Counted from the stretch's first letter, positions 44,835-54,653 are shown. The stretch: 64,000 bases of DNA from Flavobacterium magnum (GCF_003055625.1 NZ_CP028811.1:1364001-1428000), one strand, 5' to 3'. The notes: a model not told the origin generated them from the letters alone. A program made the numbers and translations.

Positions 44835-45622
44835 TACGGTAAACTGATTTTGTAATTGATTATTTCGGAGCCTGTAAAAATAGATAAAATTTGGTCTTTC
44901 AGGAAAAAACTTTGGCTGCTTTTATCAATATTTTCAATAAGGTATTTTTTGCTTTTACCCGCGTCATACAGGTACAGCCTGCCGCCATCAGCATAGACGA
45001 TCGTTTGCGGGCCTGCAAATGAAAACTGGTCTGATTCCGGGACTTTTCCAAGGTGCTGCACCTTGCCATACACGTCGCAGGTGTACCAATTGCCCTGGTC
45101 GTCAATCCATTGAAAAAAGTTGAAGCCGGTGTCGTATGCCCTGATTGTCCCTGCCAGCGGCGGCGCGATAAACACCGCATCGTTTTTCAGGTAATCGAAC
45201 AGCCCAAGCTGCTGCCTGACGCTGTCATAAATCCAGAAACGGTTTTGTGAGGCCATACCTGCAGCTGACACCACGAGCGGTTCGGCGATGTTTGAAAAAC
45301 TGATTTTGAGCGTCTCGTTAAGTTGGTTGTCGAGCGTAATAACCGTATTGAAATCTTCGTAAAAAAGCATAATCTTTAACGGATTTTGCAGGTCGATACG
45401 CCTGATTTTGCCCAGCGAAAGATTTTTATATTCCAGCGATTGGCCGCTGAAGTCCTTATGAAACACGTTATCGCGGGTGTAGTAAACCGCACCGAGATGG
45501 TCATAGCCAGCAACACTTTCGGCTTCTATCGGCGTGTTGGCCAGCCGGAGCGCCACCAACCTGTCCTGTGCGCCGGCAACGCAAAAAAGCAACAATGTCA
45601 TCCACAAATACAGTCGGTTCAT
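44834..45622 (-). CDS. Secreted propeller-like protein, function unknown
   Basis: A 262-residue protein with a signal peptide (about 1-19, ending AGAQ) and a mature part of repeated short beta-strands (for example GAVYYTRDNVF, KIMLFYEDFNTVITLDN, FWIYDSVRQQLGLFD, GRLYLYDAG), which looks like a beta-propeller. No catalytic motif is visible. The start at 45622 (MNRLYLW) gives the signal peptide; a longer frame to 45652 does not. It is coupled to the deoxynucleoside kinase by a 1-bp overlap although the products act in different compartments. Confidence 0.75.
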   Translation of the reverse strand: MNRLYLWMTLLLFCVAGAQDRLVALRLANTPIEAESVAGYDHLGAVYYTRDNVFHKDFSGQSLEYKNLSLGKIRRIDLQNPLKIMLFYEDFNTVITLDNQLNETLKISFSNIAEPLVVSAAGMASQNRFWIYDSVRQQLGLFDYLKNDAVFIAPPLAGTIRAYDTGFNFFQWIDDQGNWYTCDVYGKVQHLGKVPESDQFSFAGPQTIVYADGGRLYLYDAGKSKKYLIENIDKSSQSFFLKDQILSIFTGSEIINYKISLP

Positions 45623-45737
45623 AGTGTGGCAAATTACGAAAAAGTAAATCAATCATAATCTGTTATTTAACAAAAAATTTGTAACGAATCCCCATTGCAT
45701 TCGCCATATTTGCAGTCATTCGAAAAACCCTCACCCC

Positions 45738-46640
45738 ATGAAAATAGATCAACGGAATCCAGTTTTCGCGTTCATCATGTTCCTTATGTGCAGCCCGATT
45801 TTTGCCCAAAAAGATTTCCAGGGCATTGCCGTATACGAGTCCAAGACCAGTACGGCCGACTTTAAATCGCGCATCAGTGGAAACAAGGACATTACACCCG
45901 AAATGCAGAAAATGATTGAAGAGCGCATGAAAACGATGTTTGAGAAAACCTTCATCCTCAATTTCGATAAGAATGCCTCTATTTACAAAGAAGAGGAAAA
46001 ACTTGACGCGCCGGGCCAGAATGGTGGTATGCGCATGATGAATTCGATGATGGGTGGCGGCGGAACGTATTACAAAAATATCAGGGAAAAAACCTATACG
46101 GTCGACAAGGAATTTATGGGCAAGGAATTCCTGGTTAAAGATTCCCTGCCACGACTGAACTGGAAGATGGAAAGCGAGACGCGTCAAATCGGCGGTTACA
46201 ATTGTTACAAGGCTACGGCCGTCATGCCAGTCAGCAAAACCGATTTCAAGAATTACAGGCTAAAGAAAAAAGACGAAAATCAAAACGCAGATGATGCGAA
46301 AAAAGCCGAAACCCCTAAAAAAACCAATTTCATGGATGATGTCGAGATTCCTGCCGAAATCCTGATTACCGCCTGGTACGCACCCGAAATCCCGGTGAGC
46401 CAGGGTCCTGACAATTACTGGGGATTGCCCGGCCTGATCCTCGAAGTCAATGATGGTAAAACGACTATCCTTTGCTCGAAAATCGTCATCAACCCTAAAG
46501 AAAAGGCGGATATAAAGGCACCGAAGAACGGCAAGGAAGTTTCGCAAAAGGAGTATGACGAAACCGTCCTGAAAAAAATGGAAGAATTCAAAGACATGGG
46601 TGGGCCGGGCAACCGCATGCAATTCAGGATGCGCGATTGA
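45738..46640 (+). CDS. GLPGLI-family secreted protein
   Basis: A 300-residue exported protein of the GLPGLI family, named for the motif seen here as YWGLPGLILEVNDG near residue 233. Signal peptide about 1-23 (ending IFAQ). A Met/Gly-rich patch (GGMRMMNSMMGGGG, about 96-109) stands out, followed by KTYTVDKEFMGKEFL and GGYNCYKA. The family is specific to Bacteroidota and of unknown function. It is followed after 26 bp by a large beta-barrel gene, a recurrent pairing that suggests joint action at the outer membrane. Confidence 0.9.
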   Translation: MKIDQRNPVFAFIMFLMCSPIFAQKDFQGIAVYESKTSTADFKSRISGNKDITPEMQKMIEERMKTMFEKTFILNFDKNASIYKEEEKLDAPGQNGGMRMMNSMMGGGGTYYKNIREKTYTVDKEFMGKEFLVKDSLPRLNWKMESETRQIGGYNCYKATAVMPVSKTDFKNYRLKKKDENQNADDAKKAETPKKTNFMDDVEIPAEILITAWYAPEIPVSQGPDNYWGLPGLILEVNDGKTTILCSKIVINPKEKADIKAPKNGKEVSQKEYDETVLKKMEEFKDMGGPGNRMQFRMRD

Positions 46641-46666
46641 TTGCTTTCCCTCCAAAAACAAAATAC

Positions 46667-49339
46667 ATGAGAAAATTCCTGCTGCTGCTTGTGCTGGTTT
46701 CATTCAGCGCGCACGCACAAACTGTAAAAATGGAAGGTTTCGTCACCGACGGCGCCGCTGTCCCGATGGAAATGGCCAATGTGATGGCGGTAAACCTCGA
46801 CACCAAAGCGATGGACTCGTATTCGATTACCAATGACAAGGGACGATTCCAGCTTGCGCTCAAGCCGAATTCGGCGTATACTATCAAAATCAGTTACATC
46901 GGGTTTAAGGCCGTCGAGCTGGCCATCAATACAACTACTGAAAACATAGTGAAAAACATTACGCTTGAGGAAGGCGCGGTGCTCGATGAGGTGGAAATCG
47001 TTCATGAGATGCCGGTGTCAATCAAGGGCGATACGATTGTTTATAACGCCGATTCCTTTACCAGCGGTACAGAGCGCAAGCTCGAAGATGTGCTGAAAAA
47101 ATTACCCGGCGTCGAAGTGAATGCGGATGGCGAGGTGGAAGTCGAAGGCAAGAAAGTCCAGAAGCTGATGGTGGAAGGGAAGGATTTTTTTGACGGCGAT
47201 ACGAAACTCGGTGTCAAGAATATCCCGGCTGATGCAATCGACAAGGTCCAGGTCCTGCGCAACTACAATGAAATCGGTGCGCTCAAAGGTCTTGAAAATA
47301 ACGAGGAAAGCGTCGCGATGAACATCAAGCTCAAAGATGGCAAGAAGAATTTCTGGTTCGGCGATTTCACGGCTGCGGCTGGGCCGGATAAGCGTTATCT
47401 GGTGAATCCCAAACTCTTTTACTACAATCCGAAATACAGCGTCAACCTGATCACAAATTTCAATAATGTTGGCGAGCTGCCGCTCACGATGCAGGATTAT
47501 TTTAAATTTTCCGGTGGTTTCCGCAACATGATGAAGAAAGGCGGCAGCAGTTTCAACGTGTCCTCAAACGATCTTGGGATTTCGCTGCTGCGCAACAACC
47601 GCGCCAAGGAAATCGAAACGCGATTCGGTGCCACTAATTTCTCCTATAACGCCACCAAAAGCTGGACGCTCAGCGGTTTCGTCATCCTTTCGTCCTCCAC
47701 CACAGAGACTGAAACCCGCTCGCAGACCGTCATACTTGAGACAGACGATCAGCAAAAAAGCGATGACAAATCCCTGCAAAAAAGCGAGCTGGGACTATTT
47801 AAGTTCAGCTCCAGTTACAAGCCTAATGAAAAATTCCAGTGGGATTACGATGTGCTTTCGAAACTGTCGGATCAGCGCGAAGCCGATAATCTTTTCCGCC
47901 AGGCCATTGTAGACAACACAGTAACTTCTGAGGATATTTTTACGAATAAGGCCCAGAGCCCGACTTCGGTGAACCAGAACCTGAGCATGTATTATACCCA
48001 AAGTGACAAGAACGTTTTTGCGCTTGAAGTACAGCACCTGTATCAGGACGAAGATCCGTTTTACAACGCCAACCTGCAAACGCAGCCGTTCATGCTAAAC
48101 GGCTACATTCGCGGTCAGTTGCGCAACGACATCAACCAGCAACGGTTCGTCCGGACCAATAAAATTGACGCCAAACTGGACTACTATTACATGCTGACGC
48201 CGAAAAGCAACATCAACCTGACCTTCGGGAATACCTATTCGCACCAGAATTTTAATTCCCATATTTTCCAGATCCTCGATGGCAATAACAGGAATGACCT
48301 CAATGCACCCGAGAACAACAATGGGGTACGCTACACATTCAACGATGCGTTCCTCGGGTTTCATTACAAAATATTGAGCGGTAAATTCACATTGACACCG
48401 GGTTTCAGCGTCCATTCCTACGATATGGTAAACGTGCAGCAGGGCACCGAATACAAGCAGGATTTTTTCAGGATCCTGCCTGATTTCTTTGCACTGTATC
48501 AGATTAAGAAAGCTGAGACACTTACATATAATTTCGCTATTTCAAATGATTTTACCGACATCAGCCAGCTCATCGAAGGCAATGTGTTTTCATCTTACAG
48601 CAATTTATTCCGCGGAAACAGGACCTTGGAAAATGCGACCTCGCAGGTACACTCGCTGCGGTATTTCAAATACAATATGTTCAATTTTGAGAATATCACG
48701 GGCTACCTGCAATACTCCAGGAAGGTCGATGCGGTGAAGACCAATGCGGTTTTTGACGGCATCAACCAATTTTCAAGCCCGTACAATTCAAACTTTGCCG
48801 ACGAGAATTTTTCAGCTTTCGGGAATTACGGCCGTTCATTCCTCAGGAATTACAAGGCGTCGGTGAATGCGAGCTTCAATTGGTCGAAGTTCAACAACAT
48901 CCAGAACGGTGTGTTCCGCGAAACGGAAAGTGTCACCCACAGTTACACCCTGAAGGCGGCCACGATTTACAAGAACCTGCCCAATATTGAGGTGGGCTAC
49001 AACATCAGCATCAACGATTACAACAATTCGACTTTCATCACTGACAGGCCTTTTGTAAACCTGGATTACTTTTTCCTGAAGCGTTTTTCATTCACTGCAG
49101 AGTATGAGTTTTACCACTACCGCAATGACGACAACACCGTCAGTAATGAGTACGATTTCCTGACGGCCAGCCTGAGCTATCAGAAGGAAAACAGCAAATG
49201 GGAATTCCGTCTTTCCGGGACAAACCTGCTGAACACGACCTCGCTCAACGACGACGGCTTCACGCAGTTTTCGACCAGGACGTCGCAGTATTTCGTGCAG
49301 CCCAGGTACCTGCTGCTTGGAATAAAGTATGATTTGTAG
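46667..49339 (+). CDS. Outer-membrane beta-barrel protein with CarboxypepD_reg-like domain (TonB-receptor-like)
   Basis: An 890-residue protein: signal peptide about 1-19 (ending AHAQ), CarboxypepD_reg-like domain (about 22-105: VKMEGFVTDGAAVPMEMANV), a plug-like domain (about 120-215: SFTSGTERKLEDVLKKLPGV and GVKNIPADAIDKVQVLRNY), and a C-terminal barrel of the OMP_b-brl_3 type ending in YLLLGIKYDL. No TonB box was identified. The start at 46667 gives the signal peptide. It follows the GLPGLI gene and ends in a terminator at 49350. Confidence 0.9.
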   Translation: MRKFLLLLVLVSFSAHAQTVKMEGFVTDGAAVPMEMANVMAVNLDTKAMDSYSITNDKGRFQLALKPNSAYTIKISYIGFKAVELAINTTTENIVKNITLEEGAVLDEVEIVHEMPVSIKGDTIVYNADSFTSGTERKLEDVLKKLPGVEVNADGEVEVEGKKVQKLMVEGKDFFDGDTKLGVKNIPADAIDKVQVLRNYNEIGALKGLENNEESVAMNIKLKDGKKNFWFGDFTAAAGPDKRYLVNPKLFYYNPKYSVNLITNFNNVGELPLTMQDYFKFSGGFRNMMKKGGSSFNVSSNDLGISLLRNNRAKEIETRFGATNFSYNATKSWTLSGFVILSSSTTETETRSQTVILETDDQQKSDDKSLQKSELGLFKFSSSYKPNEKFQWDYDVLSKLSDQREADNLFRQAIVDNTVTSEDIFTNKAQSPTSVNQNLSMYYTQSDKNVFALEVQHLYQDEDPFYNANLQTQPFMLNGYIRGQLRNDINQQRFVRTNKIDAKLDYYYMLTPKSNINLTFGNTYSHQNFNSHIFQILDGNNRNDLNAPENNNGVRYTFNDAFLGFHYKILSGKFTLTPGFSVHSYDMVNVQQGTEYKQDFFRILPDFFALYQIKKAETLTYNFAISNDFTDISQLIEGNVFSSYSNLFRGNRTLENATSQVHSLRYFKYNMFNFENITGYLQYSRKVDAVKTNAVFDGINQFSSPYNSNFADENFSAFGNYGRSFLRNYKASVNASFNWSKFNNIQNGVFRETESVTHSYTLKAATIYKNLPNIEVGYNISINDYNNSTFITDRPFVNLDYFFLKRFSFTAEYEFYHYRNDDNTVSNEYDFLTASLSYQKENSKWEFRLSGTNLLNTTSLNDDGFTQFSTRTSQYFVQPRYLLLGIKYDL

Positions 49340-49349
49340 CCCGATCAGT

Positions 49350-49377
49350 AAATCCGTCGCCAGGCGGATTTTTTTTA
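49350..49377 (+). terminator. Terminator of the GLPGLI/beta-barrel pair
   Basis: AAATCCGTC (49350-49358) pairs with GGCGGATTT (49363-49371, one T-G pair), followed by a T-run. Confidence 0.85.
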
Positions 49378-49436
49378 TCTCAGGATGTCTCGCAAATGAA
49401 AAAAGCAATATCTTTCTGCTTCAAAAAAGACAAGAT

Positions 49437-51719
49437 ATGAAAAAGCTGTTGCTGTTAGTCCTGCCGTTTTGCGGTGCCTTTGCCCAGCATTCCGACATCA
49501 GGCCCGGGGAGTACGAATCCCACAGTATGGGCGCTGATTTCTTATTGCGCATCCACGACAACCAGACTTACGAACTGGTTTTCCTTCGTGGTGATTTTGA
49601 AAAGCAGGGCGATACGCTCCATCTCAACACAAACAAAGCGGCCCATGGTGATTTTGTGGTAACCCCTATAGCACGCGACAAAAATGCGAATGCTCTTACT
49701 GTTACTTTCCGGGGCATGACTTCAAGGTATTTTCTCAATAGCGTATACATCGGCACACAGCACAGCGACTCGCGTCCGCCGGAATACAAAAGCGCACGCG
49801 ATTACATAAAGGGTACCGATGAGAGGGATGATGAGTTTACGGCCAGCACACCGGTGTCGGTGAAGATTGACAAGACAAAATTCCTCTACCTGTTGAATTA
49901 CAAAAACTATTTCACCGAAGATAACAGTGCAAAACCGACGATAATTTCCAAATTTGAAATCCCTGATGACGTTTCGGAAGTGGACGTGGATTTCGATTTC
50001 AATCGCATGTCGGACATGAAATTCCGGATTTATCAGGATAAAGAGGGCCAACTCGTGATGACCGAAGGCAAATCGCCGCTGACCTTCGTTTTTAAAGGTG
50101 GAGATCGCAACGGGACGACGGTCGCCAAACTGCAGCCACAACTTATCGAAGATACCGATTTTGCCAAAAATGCGGGCATTGTTGCTGACAGGGACGAGCT
50201 TCTTGAAGGCGTTATCGAAGACGCTGCCCCGTCATACGCATTTAAATATGCGATTGAACAATCATTCGCCGCGGCGCAGAAAACCACGGCCAAATCAAAA
50301 GACAAATTCCTCGTCGTGTATTTCGACTATGAAAACAAACGCAGTCGGGCGGATTTTGATGCGTTCATCAAGCTTGCCGAAACAGACCTTGGATACGCTA
50401 TGGGAGAGGCATACGTCGAATCTGTGGATCATTTCAATTTCTATCTTGCATCAGATAAAGACAAAGCCTTGTTGGCTAAAAACAGGCTTGATGCAAAAAA
50501 GCCGCAAATCCTGGTGTACAACGCTGCCGGCGATTTGATTTACCATACGTCGGAGACGTTGAAGAAGTCTATGTATTTCCGGAGTTATAATTCTGCTTAT
50601 GCCGATTTAAAGCAGGCCGATGAGCACCTGAAATTTGACCGCACCCTCTCAAACAAGAAGGCCGCTGCGCCGGAGCTGGTCAAAGCGTTTAATGCCATCT
50701 CAAAAACAGAAAGGATCCAATATGAAACAACAGTTGCAGACAGCACTACCGTAGACTATGAGACCGAATTGGAAGTTGTGCCGGCTGTTGATACGGTGGC
50801 TGCGGCATACAGTGATTACGCGCGCGCGGCAGTGATCCGTGACCGTGATCATCTGTATAAATTAAAGGCCACTCCGTCGGAAGTACGGGCGAAGTGGCTG
50901 CAGATCGTACAGTTCTACAAAAAATCAAACGCGTACAATCAGGATTATATCGACACCGGGCTCAGCGAACTGCTGGGTGACGGATTCAACTCAAGGCTCT
51001 TCAATGATAACGCAGAACCCGATGCTGCGACGTTCGATTTTCTGGATTATGTTTTTTTACAGATGCCCGAAATCAAAAAGGCCGAAGCCGCGCCTCACCA
51101 ATCCGAAGATGCGGAACGCAATGACATTGACAGCGTGCTTGGTTCCTTCTTTGGGGACCATGCTTATACGGCGGATCAGTCGCAGCAGGATAAGATTAGC
51201 GCATATTACAAGAAGTACATTGCGTTATCCGGTGGAAATCCTGCGTTGCTACAGGCGTATTTCTATTTCGTACAGAACGGGCTGTCGCCGAAAACTGAGC
51301 GCGAGTACCTCGATTCGTATGCTGATTTTTTCAATTCAGTCATCAAGCCTGAGTCGGGAGTGATTGAAAACCTCGACCGTGCATTCGGCGAATCGTTTTC
51401 GGACCATACCGACTGGCAGGGATTTAAGTATGAGTTTTCCAATTCCGCCAATACTGTGGCCTGGTATGTCGTAGAGCATAAGCTTGGCAAACCTGATCTT
51501 GAAAAGGCAATCAGGTGGTCAGAGGTGAGTCATCGGATTGACAGCAAAAACGCCTATTTCCTCGACACCCTCGCGCAGTTGTATTATCTCAACGGGCAGA
51601 AGCAGAAGGCAATTGCAACCGAAGAACGCGCCGCGTCGGCCGCTGCCGGACTCGATGACCCGGCCGTCAAGCTGCAATACGAAGAGATTCTTGAGAAAAT
51701 GAAAAAAGGTACTTACTGA
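49437..51719 (+). CDS. Large exported protein with thioredoxin-like and TPR-like regions, function unknown
   Basis: A 760-residue protein with a signal peptide (1-17, ending GAFAQ). The N-terminal 200 residues are beta-rich (repeat-like LRIHDNQTYELVFLRGDF). A thioredoxin-like segment follows (about 280-390: KFLVVYFDYENKRSRADFDA and KPQILVYNAAGDLIYHTS) but without a CxxC motif; it contains no redox Cys. An acidic middle is followed by helical, TPR-like repeats at the C-terminus (about 690-755: KNAYFLDTLAQLYYLNGQKQ). The start at 49437 gives the signal peptide. I cannot assign a family. Its stop directly abuts the stop of the convergent HTTM-like gene. Confidence 0.75.
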   Translation: MKKLLLLVLPFCGAFAQHSDIRPGEYESHSMGADFLLRIHDNQTYELVFLRGDFEKQGDTLHLNTNKAAHGDFVVTPIARDKNANALTVTFRGMTSRYFLNSVYIGTQHSDSRPPEYKSARDYIKGTDERDDEFTASTPVSVKIDKTKFLYLLNYKNYFTEDNSAKPTIISKFEIPDDVSEVDVDFDFNRMSDMKFRIYQDKEGQLVMTEGKSPLTFVFKGGDRNGTTVAKLQPQLIEDTDFAKNAGIVADRDELLEGVIEDAAPSYAFKYAIEQSFAAAQKTTAKSKDKFLVVYFDYENKRSRADFDAFIKLAETDLGYAMGEAYVESVDHFNFYLASDKDKALLAKNRLDAKKPQILVYNAAGDLIYHTSETLKKSMYFRSYNSAYADLKQADEHLKFDRTLSNKKAAAPELVKAFNAISKTERIQYETTVADSTTVDYETELEVVPAVDTVAAAYSDYARAAVIRDRDHLYKLKATPSEVRAKWLQIVQFYKKSNAYNQDYIDTGLSELLGDGFNSRLFNDNAEPDAATFDFLDYVFLQMPEIKKAEAAPHQSEDAERNDIDSVLGSFFGDHAYTADQSQQDKISAYYKKYIALSGGNPALLQAYFYFVQNGLSPKTEREYLDSYADFFNSVIKPESGVIENLDRAFGESFSDHTDWQGFKYEFSNSANTVAWYVVEHKLGKPDLEKAIRWSEVSHRIDSKNAYFLDTLAQLYYLNGQKQKAIATEERAASAAAGLDDPAVKLQYEEILEKMKKGTY

Positions 51720-53093
51720 TTACCAAAGGCATTGACAAGGGCCGTCCGGTTGGATTTTCCTGAAGTTCAGGTAACGGTACCACCATTCGGTGCGGATCAG
51801 ACCGGTTTTTCTTAGGTCAGTCACGACAGTGGTATCACTTTTATGGACGATTGTACAATGAATCGCCCAGTCGGGGTGGGCCTTCACCCAGTTGGAAGCG
51901 CGGTAACGGAATTCGGTTACGGGAAAGATAAATCCTTCCGCTTTCTCCTTTTGCAGCCTTTCGTCCAGTTTAAGGACGAGGATGTTGTCTTCTTCAAATT
52001 TGAAAATCTTGGTTTTCCGGGTGTCTATCAACAGATGATTGCTCCTGCTTTTTTCGGTCACCAGATTGCTGAACATGGTCAGATTGGCGGAATTCCCCAG
52101 GCCGATGTACGTTTTCATCGACCACAGGCTGATGAGAACGCAGCAACATGCGGGAATCAAATACTGCCTAAACCGAGGCCCGGTATCTGCAGCGCGGTAA
52201 TGCCTGAGGTAGTACGCAAAAAACCACAGCGCCCCAAAATTGAAAAGCGCCCCGTGCAGGTGAGGCACCTCCTGTGCAATAATGTATTTGTCGAGGAAAG
52301 GCTTTGCTATGCTCGCTGTGACGATAAAGGCCAAGTAAACCCGTATGTGCCTTATCAAACCGGAATCGATTGAGCGTCTTTCGAAATCGATCAGGCAGCC
52401 TAAAATCAGGAAACACGCAAGTGCGGAGAAATCGCCGAAAACCGTCAGGCCCAAATACAGGTGAAACAATAGCAATAACATGGCGCTGTATTTCCTTGTC
52501 TTATTCCAGAGCAGCCCAAATGGCAGCACCATTTCTATAAAAATAGTGGCGTATTGAAAAAATGAGGAGAGTTGTGGCGAAAGCGTCACCGGTTTTGCTG
52601 TAAAGATTGAAAAAGCATAGGCGTTGATGTCGTTTACACAACTGACGCTGCTGTTAAAAAAGTCGGTGTTAAGCTTATGAAATCCTGTATAAAAATACAC
52701 CGTAACGAGAGAAAACCTGAAAATCCTTGAGATGAGGCCGTCCGGAATTCTAAAATTCCGGTTTGAAACTTTTGCCAACAGCAATCCCAGGATCACGATC
52801 TCGATGAAAAATTCAAGGTTGGAATGGTTGGCCATGCGTGGGAATTTGCCCCAGAAATACGTCAGCGTCAGCAGACAATTGGCAACTGCCGCCCACCAGT
52901 GCCGGATGTGTATCATCGACACCGTTCCAAAGAAAATAAGTACCAGTGAAAAGACAAGATCTTTCCTGTACATCGAGTGAAAATTCATCAACAGTGCGCC
53001 GTTGAAGAAGGCGAGTAGCATCAGGTAGCCCGGATGCGAAATCAAACCCGCGGCGGTTTTGGACTGAAAAGGACGTATGAATTTATCGAACAT
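51720..53093 (-). CDS. HTTM-like multi-pass membrane protein (vitamin K-dependent gamma-carboxylase-like)
   Basis: A 457-residue protein with about ten membrane segments in the first 340 residues and a soluble C-terminal part of about 120 residues. VYFYTGFHKLNTDFF, followed by PVTLSPQLSSFFQYATIFIE and RKYSAMLLLLFHLYLGLTVF, resembles the HTTM domain shared with vitamin K-dependent gamma-carboxylases. Whether it carboxylates anything is unknown. The ATG at 53093 is used; the longer frame starts with TTG within the preceding metK terminator region. TTAATTTG at about 53112-53119 on the minus strand could be a weak -7 box. Confidence 0.7.
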   Translation of the reverse strand: MFDKFIRPFQSKTAAGLISHPGYLMLLAFFNGALLMNFHSMYRKDLVFSLVLIFFGTVSMIHIRHWWAAVANCLLTLTYFWGKFPRMANHSNLEFFIEIVILGLLLAKVSNRNFRIPDGLISRIFRFSLVTVYFYTGFHKLNTDFFNSSVSCVNDINAYAFSIFTAKPVTLSPQLSSFFQYATIFIEMVLPFGLLWNKTRKYSAMLLLLFHLYLGLTVFGDFSALACFLILGCLIDFERRSIDSGLIRHIRVYLAFIVTASIAKPFLDKYIIAQEVPHLHGALFNFGALWFFAYYLRHYRAADTGPRFRQYLIPACCCVLISLWSMKTYIGLGNSANLTMFSNLVTEKSRSNHLLIDTRKTKIFKFEEDNILVLKLDERLQKEKAEGFIFPVTEFRYRASNWVKAHPDWAIHCTIVHKSDTTVVTDLRKTGLIRTEWWYRYLNFRKIQPDGPCQCLW

Positions 53094-53120
53094 TACCCGG
53101 TTTGTATGCTGCAAATTAAT

Positions 53121-53148
53121 AAAAAAAAGCCCGACTGTTGCCGGGCTT
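53121..53148 (-). terminator. Terminator of metK
   Basis: AAGCCCG (53127-53133) pairs with CGGGCTT (53142-53148); on the minus strand the hairpin runs into eight T residues, 20 bp after the metK stop. Confidence 0.88.
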
Positions 53149-53168
53149 CTGGTTTATTGTGCGTATGA

Positions 53169-54419
53169 TTACAGTCCGAAGGCTGTCTTTACCTTGTCAA
53201 CATAATCGAGTTTTTCCCAGGTGAACAACTCAACGGTTACAGTTTTTGTTTCTCCGGTAGGGCTTTTGAAAGTTTTGGTGACGGTTTCCGGTTTGCGTCC
53301 CATGTGGCCGTAAGCCGCCGTTTCACTGTAAATCGGGTTTCTCAGTTTCAGTCTTTGTTCGATAAAATAGGGGCGCATGTCAAATATGGCTTCCACCTTT
53401 TTAGCGATTTCCCCATCCGTCAGGCTTACTTTCGACGTTCCGTATGTATTGATGTAAATTCCCATTGGCTTGGCCACGCCGATAGCGTAGGAGACCTGAA
53501 CCAGTATTTCATCAGCGATGCCTGCGGCAACAAGGTTTTTTGCGATATGCCTTGTAGCGTACGCAGCACTTCGGTCTACTTTACTTGGGTCTTTTCCCGA
53601 AAATGCACCTCCGCCATGGGCGCCTTTTCCGCCGTACGTGTCTACAATGATTTTGCGGCCTGTCAATCCGGTGTCGCCATGCGGTCCGCCGATCACAAAC
53701 TTGCCTGTAGGATTGATATGGTATTCAATCTTGTCGTTGAAAAGGTGTGCGTATTGCGGATATTTGGAAATAATCCTTGGAATCAGCAATTCGATAATGT
53801 CATTCTTGATTTTGGAGAGCATCGCAGCTTCCTCATCGAAGTCATCATGCTGTGTCGATATTACGATGGCATCGATACGGGACGGTTTGTTATTGTTGTC
53901 GTATTCCAATGTGACCTGAGACTTTGCATCAGGACGCAGGTAGGTAATCTGGGTGCTTTCACGGCGCATTTCCGCAAGTTCCTGAAGCAGTTTGTGCGAC
54001 AGGTCAAGGGCCAGAGGCATATAATCGGCGGTTTCATTGGTGGCATAACCGAACATCATCCCCTGGTCACCGGCGCCCTGCTCTTCCTTATTGGCACGAT
54101 CGACACCCTGGTTAATGTCCTGCGACTGTTCGTGAATCGCAGACAGCACACCGCAGGAATTGGCTTCAAACATGTATTCGCTTTTTGTGTATCCTATTTT
54201 TTTGATGACATCCCTGGCAATTTGCTGTACGTCAAGATAGGTTTTCGATTTCACTTCTCCTGCGAGAATGACCTGTCCGGTGGTTACGAGCGTTTCGCAG
54301 GCCACTTTTGAGTCGGTATCAAAAGCCAGGAAATTATCGATTAAGGCGTCGGATATCTGATCGGCAACTTTGTCCGGATGCCCTTCACTTACAGATTCAG
54401 AAGTAAACAAATAAGCCAT
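53169..54419 (-). CDS. metK: S-adenosylmethionine synthetase
   Basis: MetK makes SAM from methionine and ATP. The 416-residue product has the full set of motifs: [31 protein letters not shown] (ATP site), [20 protein letters not shown] (the P-loop-like Gly-rich signature split across this stretch), and [19 protein letters not shown]. The family start MAYLFTSES at 54419 is used; the frame is open upstream to an ATG at 54491, but that ATG lies in the SAM-II-like RNA and gives an unrelated leader. Expression is probably feedback-controlled by SAM through that RNA. Confidence 0.97.
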   Translation of the reverse strand: MAYLFTSESVSEGHPDKVADQISDALIDNFLAFDTDSKVACETLVTTGQVILAGEVKSKTYLDVQQIARDVIKKIGYTKSEYMFEANSCGVLSAIHEQSQDINQGVDRANKEEQGAGDQGMMFGYATNETADYMPLALDLSHKLLQELAEMRRESTQITYLRPDAKSQVTLEYDNNNKPSRIDAIVISTQHDDFDEEAAMLSKIKNDIIELLIPRIISKYPQYAHLFNDKIEYHINPTGKFVIGGPHGDTGLTGRKIIVDTYGGKGAHGGGAFSGKDPSKVDRSAAYATRHIAKNLVAAGIADEILVQVSYAIGVAKPMGIYINTYGTSKVSLTDGEIAKKVEAIFDMRPYFIEQRLKLRNPIYSETAAYGHMGRKPETVTKTFKSPTGETKTVTVELFTWEKLDYVDKVKTAFGL

Positions 54420-54475
54420 AAAATATGATTTAATAAAGTTATCGGAAAAAAAAGGATTGCAGGGACTAAAGAAGG

Positions 54476-54530
54476 GAACTTGCTTTAGCATTTTTTAATG
54501 AGGTTGCAATCAGTCAAATTTCTCCTCTTT
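54476..54530 (-). promoter_or_regulatory. SAM-II-like riboswitch upstream of metK
   Basis: On the minus strand the P1 arms GAGG (54527-54524) and CCTC (54503-54500) enclose a 20-nt loop, AGAAATTTGACTGATTGCAA, followed by ATTAAAAAATGCTAAAGCAAG. The loop with TGATTGCAA before the closing arm, the A-rich linker and the GCTAAAGC element match the SAM-II (SAM_alpha) pattern as I know it. It lies about 55 nt before the metK ATG, with a -7 box just upstream. P1 is only 4 bp, so confirmation with a covariance model is wanted. Confidence 0.7.
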
Positions 54531-54545
54531 TTAATTTTTCGCACG

Positions 54546-54553
54546 CAAATGTA
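54546..54553 (-). promoter_or_regulatory. -7 promoter box for the metK transcript
   Basis: The minus strand reads TACATTTG (TAnnTTTG), placing the start site about 10 nt before the SAM-II-like RNA. No -33 TTG at standard spacing. Confidence 0.55.
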
Positions 54554-54653
54554 TGAAACCGTTTCTTAAAATTTATATGGATTTGAAAATAAGTTTTTTT
54601 TATTTCAAAAAAGGATTACTTTTACCGTTCATTAAATCAATTAATTAAAAATT

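Noticed and set aside
53304..54311. 335-residue open frame on the plus strand opposite metK
   Set aside because: It is the antisense shadow of metK, with no family resemblance, no credible start context and many Cys and Arg typical of shadow frames.
54420..54491. Upstream ATG extension of metK (start at 54491)
   Set aside because: It adds 24 residues foreign to MetK and its ATG lies in the GCTAAAGC element of the SAM-II-like RNA.
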